Source: Candidatus Gallitreponema excrementavium
GTDB lineage: Bacteria > Spirochaetota > Spirochaetia > Treponematales > Treponemataceae
Direction: 5' to 3'
DNA: 64,000 bases
Assembly (NCBI GenBank): GCA_017694795.1
Contig: JADIMM010000117.1
Coordinates: 1 to 64,000, forward strand
A program made the translations under genes and the position numbers. Shown here piece by piece: positions 7,583 through 17,398 of the stretch (position 1 is its first letter; each line of letters opens with the position of its first letter). The notes under the pieces were generated by a model that worked only from the letters and a program-made list of their open reading frames with translations, was not told the origin of the DNA and ran no database searches.

Positions 7583-8895
7583 ATATGATCCATCCTCCTG
7601 GAGTTTATGCTCAATACAAGACCCAAAGCCATAAGAACCGTAAGCAGTGAAGAGCCTCCATAGGAAAGGAACAAAAGCGGAATCCCCGTAATAGGCATAA
7701 TCCCCATGGCCATCCCCACATTAACCACAAAATGGAAAAAAATCATGGATGATACCCCTGCTATTATGTAAAAACCATATAGCTCCCTTGTATGTCTCAT
7801 AGTATTGATACATCTGTATAAAATAAAGGCATACAACAGAAAAACTACAAGCCCTCCTACAAACCCCCATTCCTCGCTTAAAATACTGAAAATAAAATCC
7901 GTACTCTGCTGGGGAAGATACCTGTAATGACTCTGGGTTCCCTGCAAATATCCCTTACCAAAAATAGCACCGGAACCAATGGCTGTTATAGATTGAATTA
8001 TATTCCAACCTGAACCTTGTGGATCTACATAAGGATTAAGGAAAACAATCAGTCTTTTTATCTGGTAATCCTGGAGTACATTAACCATTGATGCAATGAG
8101 ACTGAAAGTTAAAATGCCGGAAAAATAAGAAATCCAGTAAAAAATCTTTTTTGATGTAAAAATCTTACCGATTAGCGACAAAACTGTTACAACCAAAAGT
8201 GAGATAATGACTACAAGTCTTATATTGTTATCTGTTAAAATTTTCAAGACTGGAACTTGCCTCGCATAAATATATTCCTGCCATATCGGAAGAACCATAA
8301 AAACAACTGTAAAGATTCCGAACAAAAGAACCATTCCCAAATACCTTATTTTTATGTTGGCAAAAAAAGCCATGGTAAGATAAACAGGAATATAAACAGA
8401 GGCTGTACCTAAATCCGGTTGGGCTAATATAAGCAGCAAAGGAACAGCCAAAATAGCAAGGGATTTTAAAAACCTGCTCATATCAGAGTCTGTCTTTTCT
8501 GATTTAATTAAAAACCACGAGAAAAAAAGAATAAAGGCAATTTTGGCAAATTCGGAGGGCTGGATACCAAAATCACCTATTCCCAACCAGCTTTTTGCAC
8601 CGTTCACAAGTTTTCCGAAAAAAACAGTGTACAACAAAAGAATCATGGCAATAAGAAAAATCCAAGGTGAAAAATCCTTGAATTTCCTGTAATCCACCAG
8701 GGCGGTAAGGAAAAAAACAACCAGTCCTATGGAAACCCATACAATCTGTTTTATGTATTCATTAGCAACGGAAACGCCTGAAGAATCTACTCCGGAAGAG
8801 TATATAAACAGAATCCCGATAATCATAAGGATTACAACCGGAATAATTAAGGCGAAATCTAAATCAAAAAACCTTTTAAACTCTATTTTTATCAT
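7579..8895 (-). CDS. rodA: Rod-shape SEDS peptidoglycan polymerase RodA
   Basis: A 438-aa polytopic membrane protein of the FtsW/RodA/SpoVE (SEDS) family, the glycosyltransferase that polymerises lipid II for cylindrical wall growth with PBP2. Family motifs are visible: GAKSWLGIGDFGIQPSEFAK, LAQPDLGTASVY, GSGAIFGKGYLQGTQ, STDFIFSILSEEWGF and the C-terminal GIPLLFLSYGGSSLLT. AGGAAG precedes the ATG. It is the last gene of the mreBCD-mrdA-rodA operon, 9 bp after mrdA, the classic elongasome arrangement. Confidence 0.95.
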   Translation of the reverse strand: MIKIEFKRFFDLDFALIIPVVILMIIGILFIYSSGVDSSGVSVANEYIKQIVWVSIGLVVFFLTALVDYRKFKDFSPWIFLIAMILLLYTVFFGKLVNGAKSWLGIGDFGIQPSEFAKIAFILFFSWFLIKSEKTDSDMSRFLKSLAILAVPLLLILAQPDLGTASVYIPVYLTMAFFANIKIRYLGMVLLFGIFTVVFMVLPIWQEYIYARQVPVLKILTDNNIRLVVIISLLVVTVLSLIGKIFTSKKIFYWISYFSGILTFSLIASMVNVLQDYQIKRLIVFLNPYVDPQGSGWNIIQSITAIGSGAIFGKGYLQGTQSHYRYLPQQSTDFIFSILSEEWGFVGGLVVFLLYAFILYRCINTMRHTRELYGFYIIAGVSSMIFFHFVVNVGMAMGIMPITGIPLLFLSYGGSSLLTVLMALGLVLSINSRRMDHI

Positions 8896-8904
8896 ACTAT
8901 CTTC

Positions 8905-10776
8905 CTATTCCATCCGCTGGGTTGGTTTTATCAGGTATCTGAAACCCAAAGCATCCACTGCCTCATCGTACGTCTGATTGCCAAAATATCCCTGTATAAC
9001 AATGCTGGTAGCATAGGGAGCCCACCATTCCCAAGGGTTGCTGGCTTCGACAATGGTGGATACAACGATAGCATCTTCTGCAGGTCCGTCATAAGGTGCG
9101 TATGCAATAAACCATGAATGCCACCTGTCGTCAAGGCCTACTTCGGCTGTACCACTCTTTCCGGCGATTTTAACAATCTTACTTTGCATAGGATATCTGG
9201 AACTACCTTCGGTAACTACATAGTGCATATAATCAGCAACAGTTTTAAAAGTTTCCTCCGATACATCACTTTTGTGAAGAACTTCCGGTTCAATTTTTTG
9301 TATAACCTCTCCGGTAACCGGATCCCTCACCTCTTTTAAAATATGGGGCTTATAAATTACCCCGGAATTTACAACCATGGCACACATATCGGCAACCTGC
9401 AAAGGGGAAGCCAAAGTGTATCCCTGACCGATAGACATATTGAGAGTGTCTCCTCCCAACCACTTTTCATGAAAACGCCTTTCCTTCCACTGGGGAGTTG
9501 GGATAAAACCTTCTGTTTCATTGGGTAAATCTATTCCTGTTTTTTTCCCGTATTGAAAATCTTCGGCATAATCTATCATTTTTTCAATTCCAAGATTTTC
9601 ACGGCAGGCCACCCAATAATAAATATCACAAGAAACCCCCAGGGCCTCCTCCATATTTAAAAAACCGTGACCAGGACGTCTTATATGACACCTGAAAAGT
9701 CTGTCTCCATAAACCATTTCACCCTTACATTCAATTTCCTTGAAAGGGTCTATAGCCTTCTCTTCCAATAGTCCCGTAGTCATTATAACCTTAAATGTAG
9801 AAGCAGGCGGATAACTGGAACTTATTGCCCTGTTCAGAAGCGGAGCCCTTGAATCTGCCAACAACTTCTGGTAAACCAGGTTCCATCCCTCTCGTGTAAA
9901 AATATTGGAATCATAAAACGGATAAGATACCATGGCAAGAACCTCTCCCGTAGACGGCTTCAACACCACTATAGCCCCCATTCTTTCCCCAAGAGCTTTT
10001 TCTGCCAGCAACTGCAAATCCTTATCAATTGTTAAGACAAGATTTTTGCCCATTACCGGGGGATTGACAATAAAATCCCCTGTAATATTTCTTCCCTTAA
10101 CATCAACTGTTCTTGCTTCACTTCCGTCAACACCACGAAGAAGTTCCTCGTATTGTTTTTCAATTCCGGTTTTTCCGATTACGCTGTTGTTATTATAACC
10201 TTTGTTATAATAGATTTTCAGTTCTTCCTTCGTTATGTCACCAACATAACCTATTATATGGGAAAGTGATCCCGTATCTACATAACTCCGCACAGGTTTG
10301 GATTTCCAACTTACACCGGGTAAATCTGTGACTTTTTCCGCAATTTTAGCGATAGTCTCGTAGGGGACATTTGATTTTACTTCGATTGGTGTAAAAGACC
10401 TGTAAAACTCGGGAGTGCAAAGTTCTTCGATTTTTTCTTTTTTTACCCCAAGCAGCACTGCCAGTTTTGAGATTACAGTGTTGATTTCATCCCTTGGAAT
10501 CTCTCCTAAAGTAATATCAACGGCAAAAGAATCAATATTCAATACCATGGGAACTGTAGCATTCCGGTCATAAATTTCCCCACGTTGTGCAACAATACGC
10601 TTTGTTCTTTGGGAAATCCGTTCTGCCCTGTCCCTGAAACTCTCTCCGTGGATAACCTGCATTGAAAAGAGTTTAATAACATATACTAAAACAACAAAAA
10701 AAACCAAAAGAGAAAAAACAATCAATTTATTTTTTTTCTCAAGAAAAAATCCCCGGTCCTGGTTAAATTCATCCAT
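8905..10776 (-). CDS. mrdA: Penicillin-binding protein 2 (elongasome transpeptidase)
   Basis: A 623-aa class B PBP with one N-terminal membrane anchor (about residues 17-40), a dimerisation domain and a C-terminal transpeptidase domain. Active-site motifs are SxxK in PASTFKVI, an SxN-like SCD in GVSCDIYYW and KSGTAE in IAGKSGTAEVG. It crosslinks peptidoglycan in partnership with RodA and MreC. The ATG at 10776 is preceded by AAAGGG about 10 bp away. A TTG at 10800 is in frame but lies only 1 bp from the mreD stop and lacks a site. The SCD instead of SxN matches other PBP2 proteins. Confidence 0.94.
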   Translation of the reverse strand: MDEFNQDRGFFLEKKNKLIVFSLLVFFVVLVYVIKLFSMQVIHGESFRDRAERISQRTKRIVAQRGEIYDRNATVPMVLNIDSFAVDITLGEIPRDEINTVISKLAVLLGVKKEKIEELCTPEFYRSFTPIEVKSNVPYETIAKIAEKVTDLPGVSWKSKPVRSYVDTGSLSHIIGYVGDITKEELKIYYNKGYNNNSVIGKTGIEKQYEELLRGVDGSEARTVDVKGRNITGDFIVNPPVMGKNLVLTIDKDLQLLAEKALGERMGAIVVLKPSTGEVLAMVSYPFYDSNIFTREGWNLVYQKLLADSRAPLLNRAISSSYPPASTFKVIMTTGLLEEKAIDPFKEIECKGEMVYGDRLFRCHIRRPGHGFLNMEEALGVSCDIYYWVACRENLGIEKMIDYAEDFQYGKKTGIDLPNETEGFIPTPQWKERRFHEKWLGGDTLNMSIGQGYTLASPLQVADMCAMVVNSGVIYKPHILKEVRDPVTGEVIQKIEPEVLHKSDVSEETFKTVADYMHYVVTEGSSRYPMQSKIVKIAGKSGTAEVGLDDRWHSWFIAYAPYDGPAEDAIVVSTIVEASNPWEWWAPYATSIVIQGYFGNQTYDEAVDALGFRYLIKPTQRME

Positions 10777-10800
10777 AAGATTAAATCCCTTTCGATTCAA

Positions 10801-11307
10801 CTAAATTTCTGTGTTTGTCTTTCCACCCAAAACAGGAAAAAAATCAAAAATAAAGAACAACACAGGGGTTAATAGTCCATTGGCCAAAGTTTCCAACCAT
10901 AAGTGAACAGAAAATATGGAATAATTGATAATCAAAGAGCCAAAGAAGAAAGAAAGCACCCATGTAATAAAAGCTTTAAAAAGTGTACCTGTTACACCAA
11001 TTAAGAACGGGGCAAAAAAGCGCCCCAAATTTATATTTCCACGGACAAAACCAAAAACAAAGCCTTGTACAGTCCTTACAAAAGCATTTAATCCAAGTGG
11101 GGAAGCTGAAATAAAATCCAAAAAAATACCTGAAAAAAATCCGGTTGTTTCCCCCACAATCTGTCCGTTATAGAAAGAAATATACAACAGAAAAATCATT
11201 ACCAAATCCGGGATAACAGGTAAAAATGATATATTGGCAAGAATCGAAGACTCAATCAGTGATAAAAACAAAATCAAAAACAGGGACCAAAGGGTTTTCT
11301 TTATCAT
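10801..11307 (-). CDS. mreD: Rod shape-determining protein MreD
   Basis: A 168-aa protein with about five transmembrane helices. It is weakly conserved in general, but the MreD-type SASPLGLNAFVRTVQGFVFG stretch and the position between mreC and mrdA identify it. It is part of the elongasome membrane complex. Spacing of 14 bp to mreC supports co-transcription. Confidence 0.85.
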   Translation of the reverse strand: MIKKTLWSLFLILFLSLIESSILANISFLPVIPDLVMIFLLYISFYNGQIVGETTGFFSGIFLDFISASPLGLNAFVRTVQGFVFGFVRGNINLGRFFAPFLIGVTGTLFKAFITWVLSFFFGSLIINYSIFSVHLWLETLANGLLTPVLFFIFDFFPVLGGKTNTEI

Positions 11308-11321
11308 TTTTTACTCCACAA

Positions 11322-12182
11322 CTAAAGAATCTCGTTTCCAGTACTCATATCCAAAACAAAAACATTTTCAAGCCGCGAAAAATCGATAACTGTTTCAACT
11401 TCTATTTCCAATGAAGTTTCATATTCCGGAACCCGTATCCTTGAAATTGTACCTACAGGTATATCTTTAGGGTAATTATTATTATAGCCCGTTGTTACGA
11501 TAACATCTCCATAAGAAAGCTCCTCGGCAGCCCGCTTCTTTACATAACGCATGGTTAAAAAAGGTGCGTCAGCCCCGTTTCCGTTTACAATGCCTTCATC
11601 CCTGGTTTTCTGTGTTCTGCAGGAAACATAAGACTGATAGTCATACACCGGGATAATCATACTCGTTGTCTGCCCTACACGGACAATCCTGCCCACCAAA
11701 CCTGTCGTGCCTCCCTGAAAGGCAACCACAGGCATGTCTTTCTTAACCCCGTCCTTTATGCCTTTATTTATGGTTATTCCGGAATATAAGGCATCCGGAT
11801 CTTTGGCTATTATCTCTGCAGGGATATTTTTATATGTCTGTTCTTCTGAAAAATTCAGCAAGTCCCGGAGAGTATCATTTTCCCGCTTTATGTCAACATT
11901 TTCCCTCTGCAGTTCTTCGTAGTTTCTTAATTGGTCCTGCAAAGCATCGTACTCCCGCTTTAAGACTCTTAATTCATTTATTGCTGTAACTGTATCGGAA
12001 AAAAAAGTTGTTACAGAATGAATACCGCTCTGTACGGCAGAAACCGCTGAAAAACCTGCTGTCTTTAAACTCACAACAAATCCCTCTGTTGAAAAAAAGA
12101 GAAACAGGATACTAAACATGAGGTATACAAACAAAAGGATAAAAGGTTTCCTAACATGAAAAAAGTTTTTTATTTTTTTCAT
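11322..12182 (-). CDS. mreC: Rod shape-determining protein MreC
   Basis: A 286-aa protein with a single N-terminal membrane helix (about residues 12-33), a coiled coil (roughly residues 65-105, ELRVLKREYDALQDQLRNYE region) and the beta-rich MreC core with KGIKDGVKKDMPVV and TGLVGRIVRVGQTTSMI. It links cytoplasmic MreB to PBP2 and activates RodA-PBP2. It lies 12 bp downstream of mreB in the shape operon. Length is normal. Confidence 0.93.
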   Translation of the reverse strand: MKKIKNFFHVRKPFILLFVYLMFSILFLFFSTEGFVVSLKTAGFSAVSAVQSGIHSVTTFFSDTVTAINELRVLKREYDALQDQLRNYEELQRENVDIKRENDTLRDLLNFSEEQTYKNIPAEIIAKDPDALYSGITINKGIKDGVKKDMPVVAFQGGTTGLVGRIVRVGQTTSMIIPVYDYQSYVSCRTQKTRDEGIVNGNGADAPFLTMRYVKKRAAEELSYGDVIVTTGYNNNYPKDIPVGTISRIRVPEYETSLEIEVETVIDFSRLENVFVLDMSTGNEIL

Positions 12183-12194
12183 CTTATTCGCCTG

Positions 12195-13229
12195 TTAGCC
12201 GTTCAAACTGTCATAGATACTTCTTGTACGCTGTATATCATTATACAGTTCAAAATATTTTCCTGCACCGATTGCCACGCAGTCAAGAGGTGACTCCGCA
12301 ACAATAACAGGGACTCCGGTCTCTTTAGAAATAAGTTTTGGAAGTCCTTTGAGAAGAGCCCCTCCACCGGTCATAACAATACCACGCTCTACAATATCAG
12401 CAGCTAGTTCTGGTGGGGTGTCTCCCAATGTCCTCTTTATCTCTTCTACTATAGCCGTTACAGGATCTTTCAAAGCCTCCCTTATTTCAACCGAATCAAT
12501 TTCAAGCCTTCTGGGAAGTCCGGTAATTGCATCTGTTCCCTTTACCTCGACTTTTTCAATATTTTTCTCGGGAGAAGCATTTCCAATATCAATTTTCAAC
12601 TTTTCTGCCATGTGTTCACCGATGACCAGGTTATGGACGGTCCTCACATGTTTGATTATTGCCTCGTTAAATTCGTCACCACCAATCCGGATGGCATTGG
12701 TAACAACCATTCCACCCAAAGAAATTACAGAAACTTCTGTTGTTCCCCCACCTATGTCACAAACCATGTGACCGGCAGGCTCTTCAATGGGAATATTCGC
12801 CCCGATTGCAGCAGCAAGGGATTCCTCAATTACCTTTACCCCTCTGGCTCCGGCCTTTTGTGCACTTTCCTCTACTGCCATACGCTCTACTTCTGTAATA
12901 CAGCTGGGAATCCCGATTACCATCCTGGGCTTAATAAAAGAGTGCCTGGGCATAATCTTTGAAACAAAATACCTGATCATCTTTTCAGTAGTATCCATAT
13001 CAGCAATAACCCCGTCCGCAAGCGGCCTTATGGCGATAATGTTTTCAGGAGTTTTCCAGAGCATTTTTTTTGCCTCTGTCCCGACGGCAACCACTTTCCT
13101 GGTTCCACGCTCCACCGCTACAACAGAGGGCTCATTTATAACAATCCCTTTTCCCCTGACATAAATCAGGGTGTTACAGGTACCCAAGTCAACCCCGATA
13201 TCAGCAAATAAATTACCGAACAACCCCAT
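12195..13229 (-). CDS. mreB: Actin-like rod shape protein MreB
   Basis: A 344-aa bacterial actin. Motifs seen are the phosphate-1 loop [15 protein letters not shown], phosphate-2 [18 protein letters not shown], and the adenosine motif [18 protein letters not shown]. The ATG at 13229 is preceded by GGAGGG at about 8 bp. The longer frame beginning with TTG at 13244 starts within that ribosome site and is rejected. It heads the mreBCD-mrdA-rodA cluster, which is unusual to have in full in helical spirochaetes but is known in Treponema. Confidence 0.97.
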   Translation of the reverse strand: MGLFGNLFADIGVDLGTCNTLIYVRGKGIVINEPSVVAVERGTRKVVAVGTEAKKMLWKTPENIIAIRPLADGVIADMDTTEKMIRYFVSKIMPRHSFIKPRMVIGIPSCITEVERMAVEESAQKAGARGVKVIEESLAAAIGANIPIEEPAGHMVCDIGGGTTEVSVISLGGMVVTNAIRIGGDEFNEAIIKHVRTVHNLVIGEHMAEKLKIDIGNASPEKNIEKVEVKGTDAITGLPRRLEIDSVEIREALKDPVTAIVEEIKRTLGDTPPELAADIVERGIVMTGGGALLKGLPKLISKETGVPVIVAESPLDCVAIGAGKYFELYNDIQRTRSIYDSLNG

Positions 13230-13256
13230 ATTGATTCCCTCCAAAAGTCTCTTATA

Positions 13257-14186
13257 CTAGCGTTCCAATTTAATTCTGGTTTTTTCGTGGGCAGGATTCA
13301 ATGACAAAGCCTTTCTCCAACAGGAGCGGGCCTTTGCAGTATCACCTTCACCCTCGTATATCAATCCATACCCGTAATACGCATCCGCATTATCAGGTTG
13401 TTTTTCCAGTACAATATCATACTGGGCTTCAGCCTGACTCCAATCGCCACCTTGGACAAAAATCTCAGCTAATAAAAGCCTGGCTTTAATTTCCATATCA
13501 GCGTCCCTCGTTGTGGTTATCACCTGATTGAGATACTGCTTGGACATATCCATATTCTCTACATTATAATAATTTTGTGCAATAGCAAACAGAAGTAAAT
13601 CTGAAGAATTCACACTTAGGGCTTCTGTAAAACACTCCTGGCTTTTTTCATAATCACCCAATGCTGCATAGGACAGCCCCCTGTACTCAGCAAGGTCATC
13701 GGCTTCAAACCCTGCAATGTAGGCCTCGTCAAGATACTGACAAGCCAAATCAGCGTAATAAGCCCCCTTCTGGTAATAGGCCTTTCCCAGTACGTAGGCA
13801 ATTCTTGGTCTTAAACCCAGGTCACAGTTTTCCAATGCGTTTCTTAGATTTTCTATTCCTTCATCAATATAAGATTCAGAAAGACTTGCCTCAATCTGAG
13901 ACATTGCAAGGTAATAACAGGCAAAACCACGGAACATAAGAGCCTGGGAATCCAAGGGCTTTTTTTCGAGAATCCTGCCTGTCTTTTCATAAACAGCTTT
14001 GTAATCCTGGTTGTTCCAGTCCTTCATTACTTTATATATTGAAGGAAGGCTCGTGGTCCTAATCATAGAAACAACGAAAACAATCAAAAAAATCAGCAGG
14101 ATAAACGCCGCTACAATTCCTCCTATACCAAGGACTGTCTTGAGAGATACCTTCTTATGTTTAAAAAAACCATGTTCACTCTGCAT
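13257..14186 (-). CDS. Membrane-anchored TPR protein upstream of mreB
   Basis: A 309-aa protein with a cytoplasmic basic stretch, one transmembrane helix (about residues 20-45) and five to six TPR units (for example GLSYAALGDYEKSQECFTEA and YYGYGLIYEGEGDTAKARSC), probably exposed outside the inner membrane. No catalytic domain is seen. The ATG at 14186 has no Shine-Dalgarno sequence; it is preceded only by T-rich sequence at the 3' end of RNase P RNA. The conserved position between rnpB and mreB suggests an envelope or scaffold role, which is inference. Confidence 0.75.
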   Translation of the reverse strand: MQSEHGFFKHKKVSLKTVLGIGGIVAAFILLIFLIVFVVSMIRTTSLPSIYKVMKDWNNQDYKAVYEKTGRILEKKPLDSQALMFRGFACYYLAMSQIEASLSESYIDEGIENLRNALENCDLGLRPRIAYVLGKAYYQKGAYYADLACQYLDEAYIAGFEADDLAEYRGLSYAALGDYEKSQECFTEALSVNSSDLLLFAIAQNYYNVENMDMSKQYLNQVITTTRDADMEIKARLLLAEIFVQGGDWSQAEAQYDIVLEKQPDNADAYYGYGLIYEGEGDTAKARSCWRKALSLNPAHEKTRIKLER

Positions 14187-14201
14187 AAAAAAATAAAAAA
14201 A

Positions 14202-14543
14202 GGGAACTTGTAAGCCGGGTTCTGTATCAATAAAAATTGACAGCTGCCATCTATCTGTAAAACCCGTTACCGGATTTTTCCAGCAGTCTACCCGTAAAGG
14301 TGCTTTCGCAGAACCGGAGTTCCTTTACTGTCTGACTTTGCTCCTGATGAGGTTTACAACGCAATAACCGTTACCGGTTATCCGGTGGGCTCTTACCCCG
14401 CCTTTTCACCCTTACCCCGGAGGGCGGTATATTTTCTGTTGCACTGTCTGTCAGTATTAAATACTGCCCGGTTGTTAACCGGCATCATTTCCGGCGGAGC
14501 CCGGACTTTCCTCTGGGCCAGGCCCAGCGGCAGCTCCGTTCCC
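14202..14543 (-). ncRNA. rnpB: RNase P RNA (bacterial type A)
   Basis: The catalytic RNA of RNase P, about 342 nt. The 5' GGGAAC (14538-14543) pairs with the 3' GTTCCC (14202-14207) as P1. The universal segments GAGGAAAGTCCGGGC near the 5' end and ACAGAACCCGGCTTA near the 3' end are present. A U-rich run follows the 3' end (complement of 14187-14201), so P1 may serve as terminator. It begins 18 bp after the stop of the zinc-ribbon gene, so it may be partly processed from a longer transcript. Confidence 0.95.
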
Positions 14544-14561
14544 AATTAATCCTGTTTAAGT

Positions 14562-15419
14562 CTACTCCTCTTCCATCATTGATAAATCTTCGGTTGTTTC
14601 AGTCTCATCATCATCGTCAAGGAAATCATCAACTTCCTGATTGTTTTCCTCATCCGGCAACGGCATATCTTCTATGTTCTCTGTTTCACTGCCTTCAAGA
14701 TAATACAAAACCCTGCTGCAATAGGGACAAAACAGTACGGATTCACCTTTCCTGACCTCATTTGCAAATTGGCTGGGAAGAATCATGTGGCATCCGTTGC
14801 AAACATTTCCTTTAACGGCAACTATACCGCCTTCTTTATCAACACCGTTTTTATTTTTACTTTTGATAATCCTTTCGAATTTGAAAACCATTTCCGGATC
14901 CAAATCAGGGATCAAAAGACCTTCTTCTTTCGACAACTCCTCCAGCCGGACTCTTTTTTCTGCAATATCAGATGCAAGCTGTTCCTGACTGGCCCTAAGA
15001 TATTCATCCTGTTCCTTTATTGTCTCTTCTGCAGTTTTCATTGATTCATCAAGATCTGCCAAGACCGACTCTTCCTTCTGTAAATCTTTCCTCAGCTGCT
15101 GGGCTGCAAGCTCCGCATCAGATATTTCCTTTGAAAGCAACTCGTATTCCCTCTGGGTGGTTATCGAATCCATGTTTTTTTCGGCTGCTTCCCGTTTTGA
15201 TTCGGTTTCTTCCAATTGGGCTTTAAGGTTTTGAACGGTGTCCTTTACCTTTTCATATTCTTTACCAAGGTTTATATACTCCTGTTTCTGCCTTTGGAGC
15301 AACTCATTATCTTTTGAGTGTCTGCCTGGAGCCTCTTCTATTTCTGCTTCAATTTCATACTTTTGAACCAGAACATCCTGGAGTTTTTTCAATCTTTCAA
15401 AAACTTCGGTCATTTCCAT
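14562..15419 (-). CDS. Coiled-coil protein with C4 zinc ribbon (COG1579-like)
   Basis: A 285-aa protein. Residues ~10-180 form a long antiparallel coiled coil rich in Glu/Lys, followed by a zinc ribbon (VCNGCHMILP ... LFCPYCSRVLYY) with two CxxC pairs, then an acidic Glu/Asp-rich tail of about 45 residues. This is the zf-RING_7/COG1579 family, whose members have been linked to nucleic-acid or flagellar export functions without a settled role. A GAGG site precedes the ATG. It sits between rpoD and rnpB as I recall from T. pallidum. Confidence 0.82.
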   Translation of the reverse strand: MEMTEVFERLKKLQDVLVQKYEIEAEIEEAPGRHSKDNELLQRQKQEYINLGKEYEKVKDTVQNLKAQLEETESKREAAEKNMDSITTQREYELLSKEISDAELAAQQLRKDLQKEESVLADLDESMKTAEETIKEQDEYLRASQEQLASDIAEKRVRLEELSKEEGLLIPDLDPEMVFKFERIIKSKNKNGVDKEGGIVAVKGNVCNGCHMILPSQFANEVRKGESVLFCPYCSRVLYYLEGSETENIEDMPLPDEENNQEVDDFLDDDDETETTEDLSMMEEE

Positions 15420-15595
15420 AATACCAAAACCTCTTTAAAGTGTTTTATAAAACATCTTACTCACTATAACTCATGAAGCAAAAAAAAGTATATAGGGTAA
15501 GACAATTTTTTTCAATTTCACTGAATTAAAATTCATCAATTTCCATGTATCAGAAAACCCTTGATTTATTTTCCGTTTCTTTTGCCGCTATTATT

Positions 15596-17398
15596 TTAGT
15601 TATCCAAATAGTCTTTAAGCATACGGCTTCTTTTGGGATGTCTGAGACGGCGCAACGCTTTGGCTTCAATCTGCCTGATTCGTTCCCTGGTAACATCAAA
15701 ATACAAGCCGACTTCCTCCAAAGTCAAGGAGTAACCGTCATCAAGACCGAACCTCATCCTGAGGACTTCCCTTTCTCTTGGAGGGAGGGTTGATAATACA
15801 ACATCAAGCTGCTCACGGAGAATTTTATATGAGGTCTGATTTGCCGGATTTTCCACATCCTTGTCCTCTATGAAATCACCAAGAAGGGAGTCTCCATCCT
15901 CCCCGACAGGAGAGTCCAGAGGAATCGGCTCCCTGGCAACGCTTTTTACCTGTTTAACCCTGGAAACCTGCCAGCCCAACTGTGCGGCAATCTCCTCATC
16001 AGTTGGCTCCCTGCCAAGCCGCTGGAGCAATTGCCTTGATTCCCTTGATACCTTGTTTATCTGTTCTATCATATGAACCGGAACCCGGATTGTTCTGGCC
16101 TGGTCCGAAATTGATCTTGTAATCGCCTGTCTGATCCACCAGGTCGCATAGGTGGAAAATTTATATCCCTTCCGGTATTCAAATTTCTCAACAGCTTTTA
16201 TAAGCCCTATATTGCCTTCCTGCACAAGGTCAAAGAAATGAAGCCCCCGGTTTGTATATTTTTTTGCAATTGAAACTACAAGCCTGAGATTAGCCTTTGT
16301 AAGCTTGTCCTTAGCCTGCTTCAGCATTACCCTGCCCCGGTTAATTTCCTTGGTAAGGGCAAGGATTTCGTCTACAGAACACTCAAAATCATACTCAAGT
16401 TCTTTCAACCGTCTCATGATAACCTGGATTTGTGTGTAAATCTCCTTGATTTCAGAGGACTGCAATCCAAGCTCCTGTTCAAGCTTTTCACACTCTGACT
16501 TAATTGCCAGTTTTCTCCCCAATGCCCTAAGTTCCTTAATATCAGACAGCCTCAGGTCTTTTTCTTTCTGGTCAAGCTGCCTGCGGCACTCCTGGATTTT
16601 CGATGTGGCATCGGTAAACTTTTCTGAAAACTTGTCTATTTCTTCTGAATTAAGTTCTACTTTCTGCAAAACAGACATTATTTTATCCCTAAGTTCCTGG
16701 AGTTTGGGATCTTTCTGCAAGGGAGCATCCTTGTCTTTTTCAAAAAGCTTTCTTTTCAGTATCCTGTATCCTTTTAAATCAGGAAAAAGGGGTTTAAGAA
16801 CATCCCCGTAAAGCTGCCTTAATCTTCTCTGTTCTGCCAGGAATTCATTTTCTTTTTTCTGCTTGGTTCCCTCTTTCTGCTGGTCAATTCTCTTGGTATA
16901 AATCTTAACGGCAATTCCGTAGAATTCGGAAATAATCATTCCTGAATTTTTTAAAACATCCTTGATGATATTTTCCCCGCTTTCCATTGCCATGGAAAGA
17001 GAAACCTCTTCCTCGGCAGACAACAGGTGTTCCTTACCTATTTCCCTAAGGTATAGTTTAATAGGCTCATCCAAGACCGACTGGGAATCAGAAGAAATAA
17101 GTCTTTTAGAGGAATCTTTTTCAACATGCCCGTCCTTTTCTATATCTGAGTCACTATCATCACCATCCCCGGAATCCTCCATTTCTTCCGTTTCCTCATC
17201 TTCATCATCCAGAAGGGTGTCTTCTTCCTGGATCTGAATGTTATGTTTTACCAACAGGGACAAAACCTTTTCGATATTGTCACCCCCGATAAGTTCTTCA
17301 GGAAGGATGTCATTAACTTCTTCCCAGGTAATAACTGCCTTTTTTTCGCAGTATTCAAGAAGCTTCACGATAGCAGGATTCTGTTCTAGTTCAGTCAT
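15596..17398 (-). CDS. rpoD: Primary sigma factor RpoD (sigma70)
   Basis: A 600-aa housekeeping sigma factor. Region 1.1 is at the N-terminus, followed by an acidic stretch (about residues 60-90) and region 1.2 ([20 protein letters not shown]). A large non-conserved charged insert occupies about residues 165-340. Region 2 ([33 protein letters not shown]), region 3 and region 4.2 ([19 protein letters not shown]) are intact. This sigma would read the TTGACN/TANNNT promoters seen in the window. The ATG overlaps the dnaG stop by one base (TAATG), so the two are translationally coupled in a macromolecular-synthesis operon. Confidence 0.97.
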   Translation of the reverse strand: MTELEQNPAIVKLLEYCEKKAVITWEEVNDILPEELIGGDNIEKVLSLLVKHNIQIQEEDTLLDDEDEETEEMEDSGDGDDSDSDIEKDGHVEKDSSKRLISSDSQSVLDEPIKLYLREIGKEHLLSAEEEVSLSMAMESGENIIKDVLKNSGMIISEFYGIAVKIYTKRIDQQKEGTKQKKENEFLAEQRRLRQLYGDVLKPLFPDLKGYRILKRKLFEKDKDAPLQKDPKLQELRDKIMSVLQKVELNSEEIDKFSEKFTDATSKIQECRRQLDQKEKDLRLSDIKELRALGRKLAIKSECEKLEQELGLQSSEIKEIYTQIQVIMRRLKELEYDFECSVDEILALTKEINRGRVMLKQAKDKLTKANLRLVVSIAKKYTNRGLHFFDLVQEGNIGLIKAVEKFEYRKGYKFSTYATWWIRQAITRSISDQARTIRVPVHMIEQINKVSRESRQLLQRLGREPTDEEIAAQLGWQVSRVKQVKSVAREPIPLDSPVGEDGDSLLGDFIEDKDVENPANQTSYKILREQLDVVLSTLPPREREVLRMRFGLDDGYSLTLEEVGLYFDVTRERIRQIEAKALRRLRHPKRSRMLKDYLDN

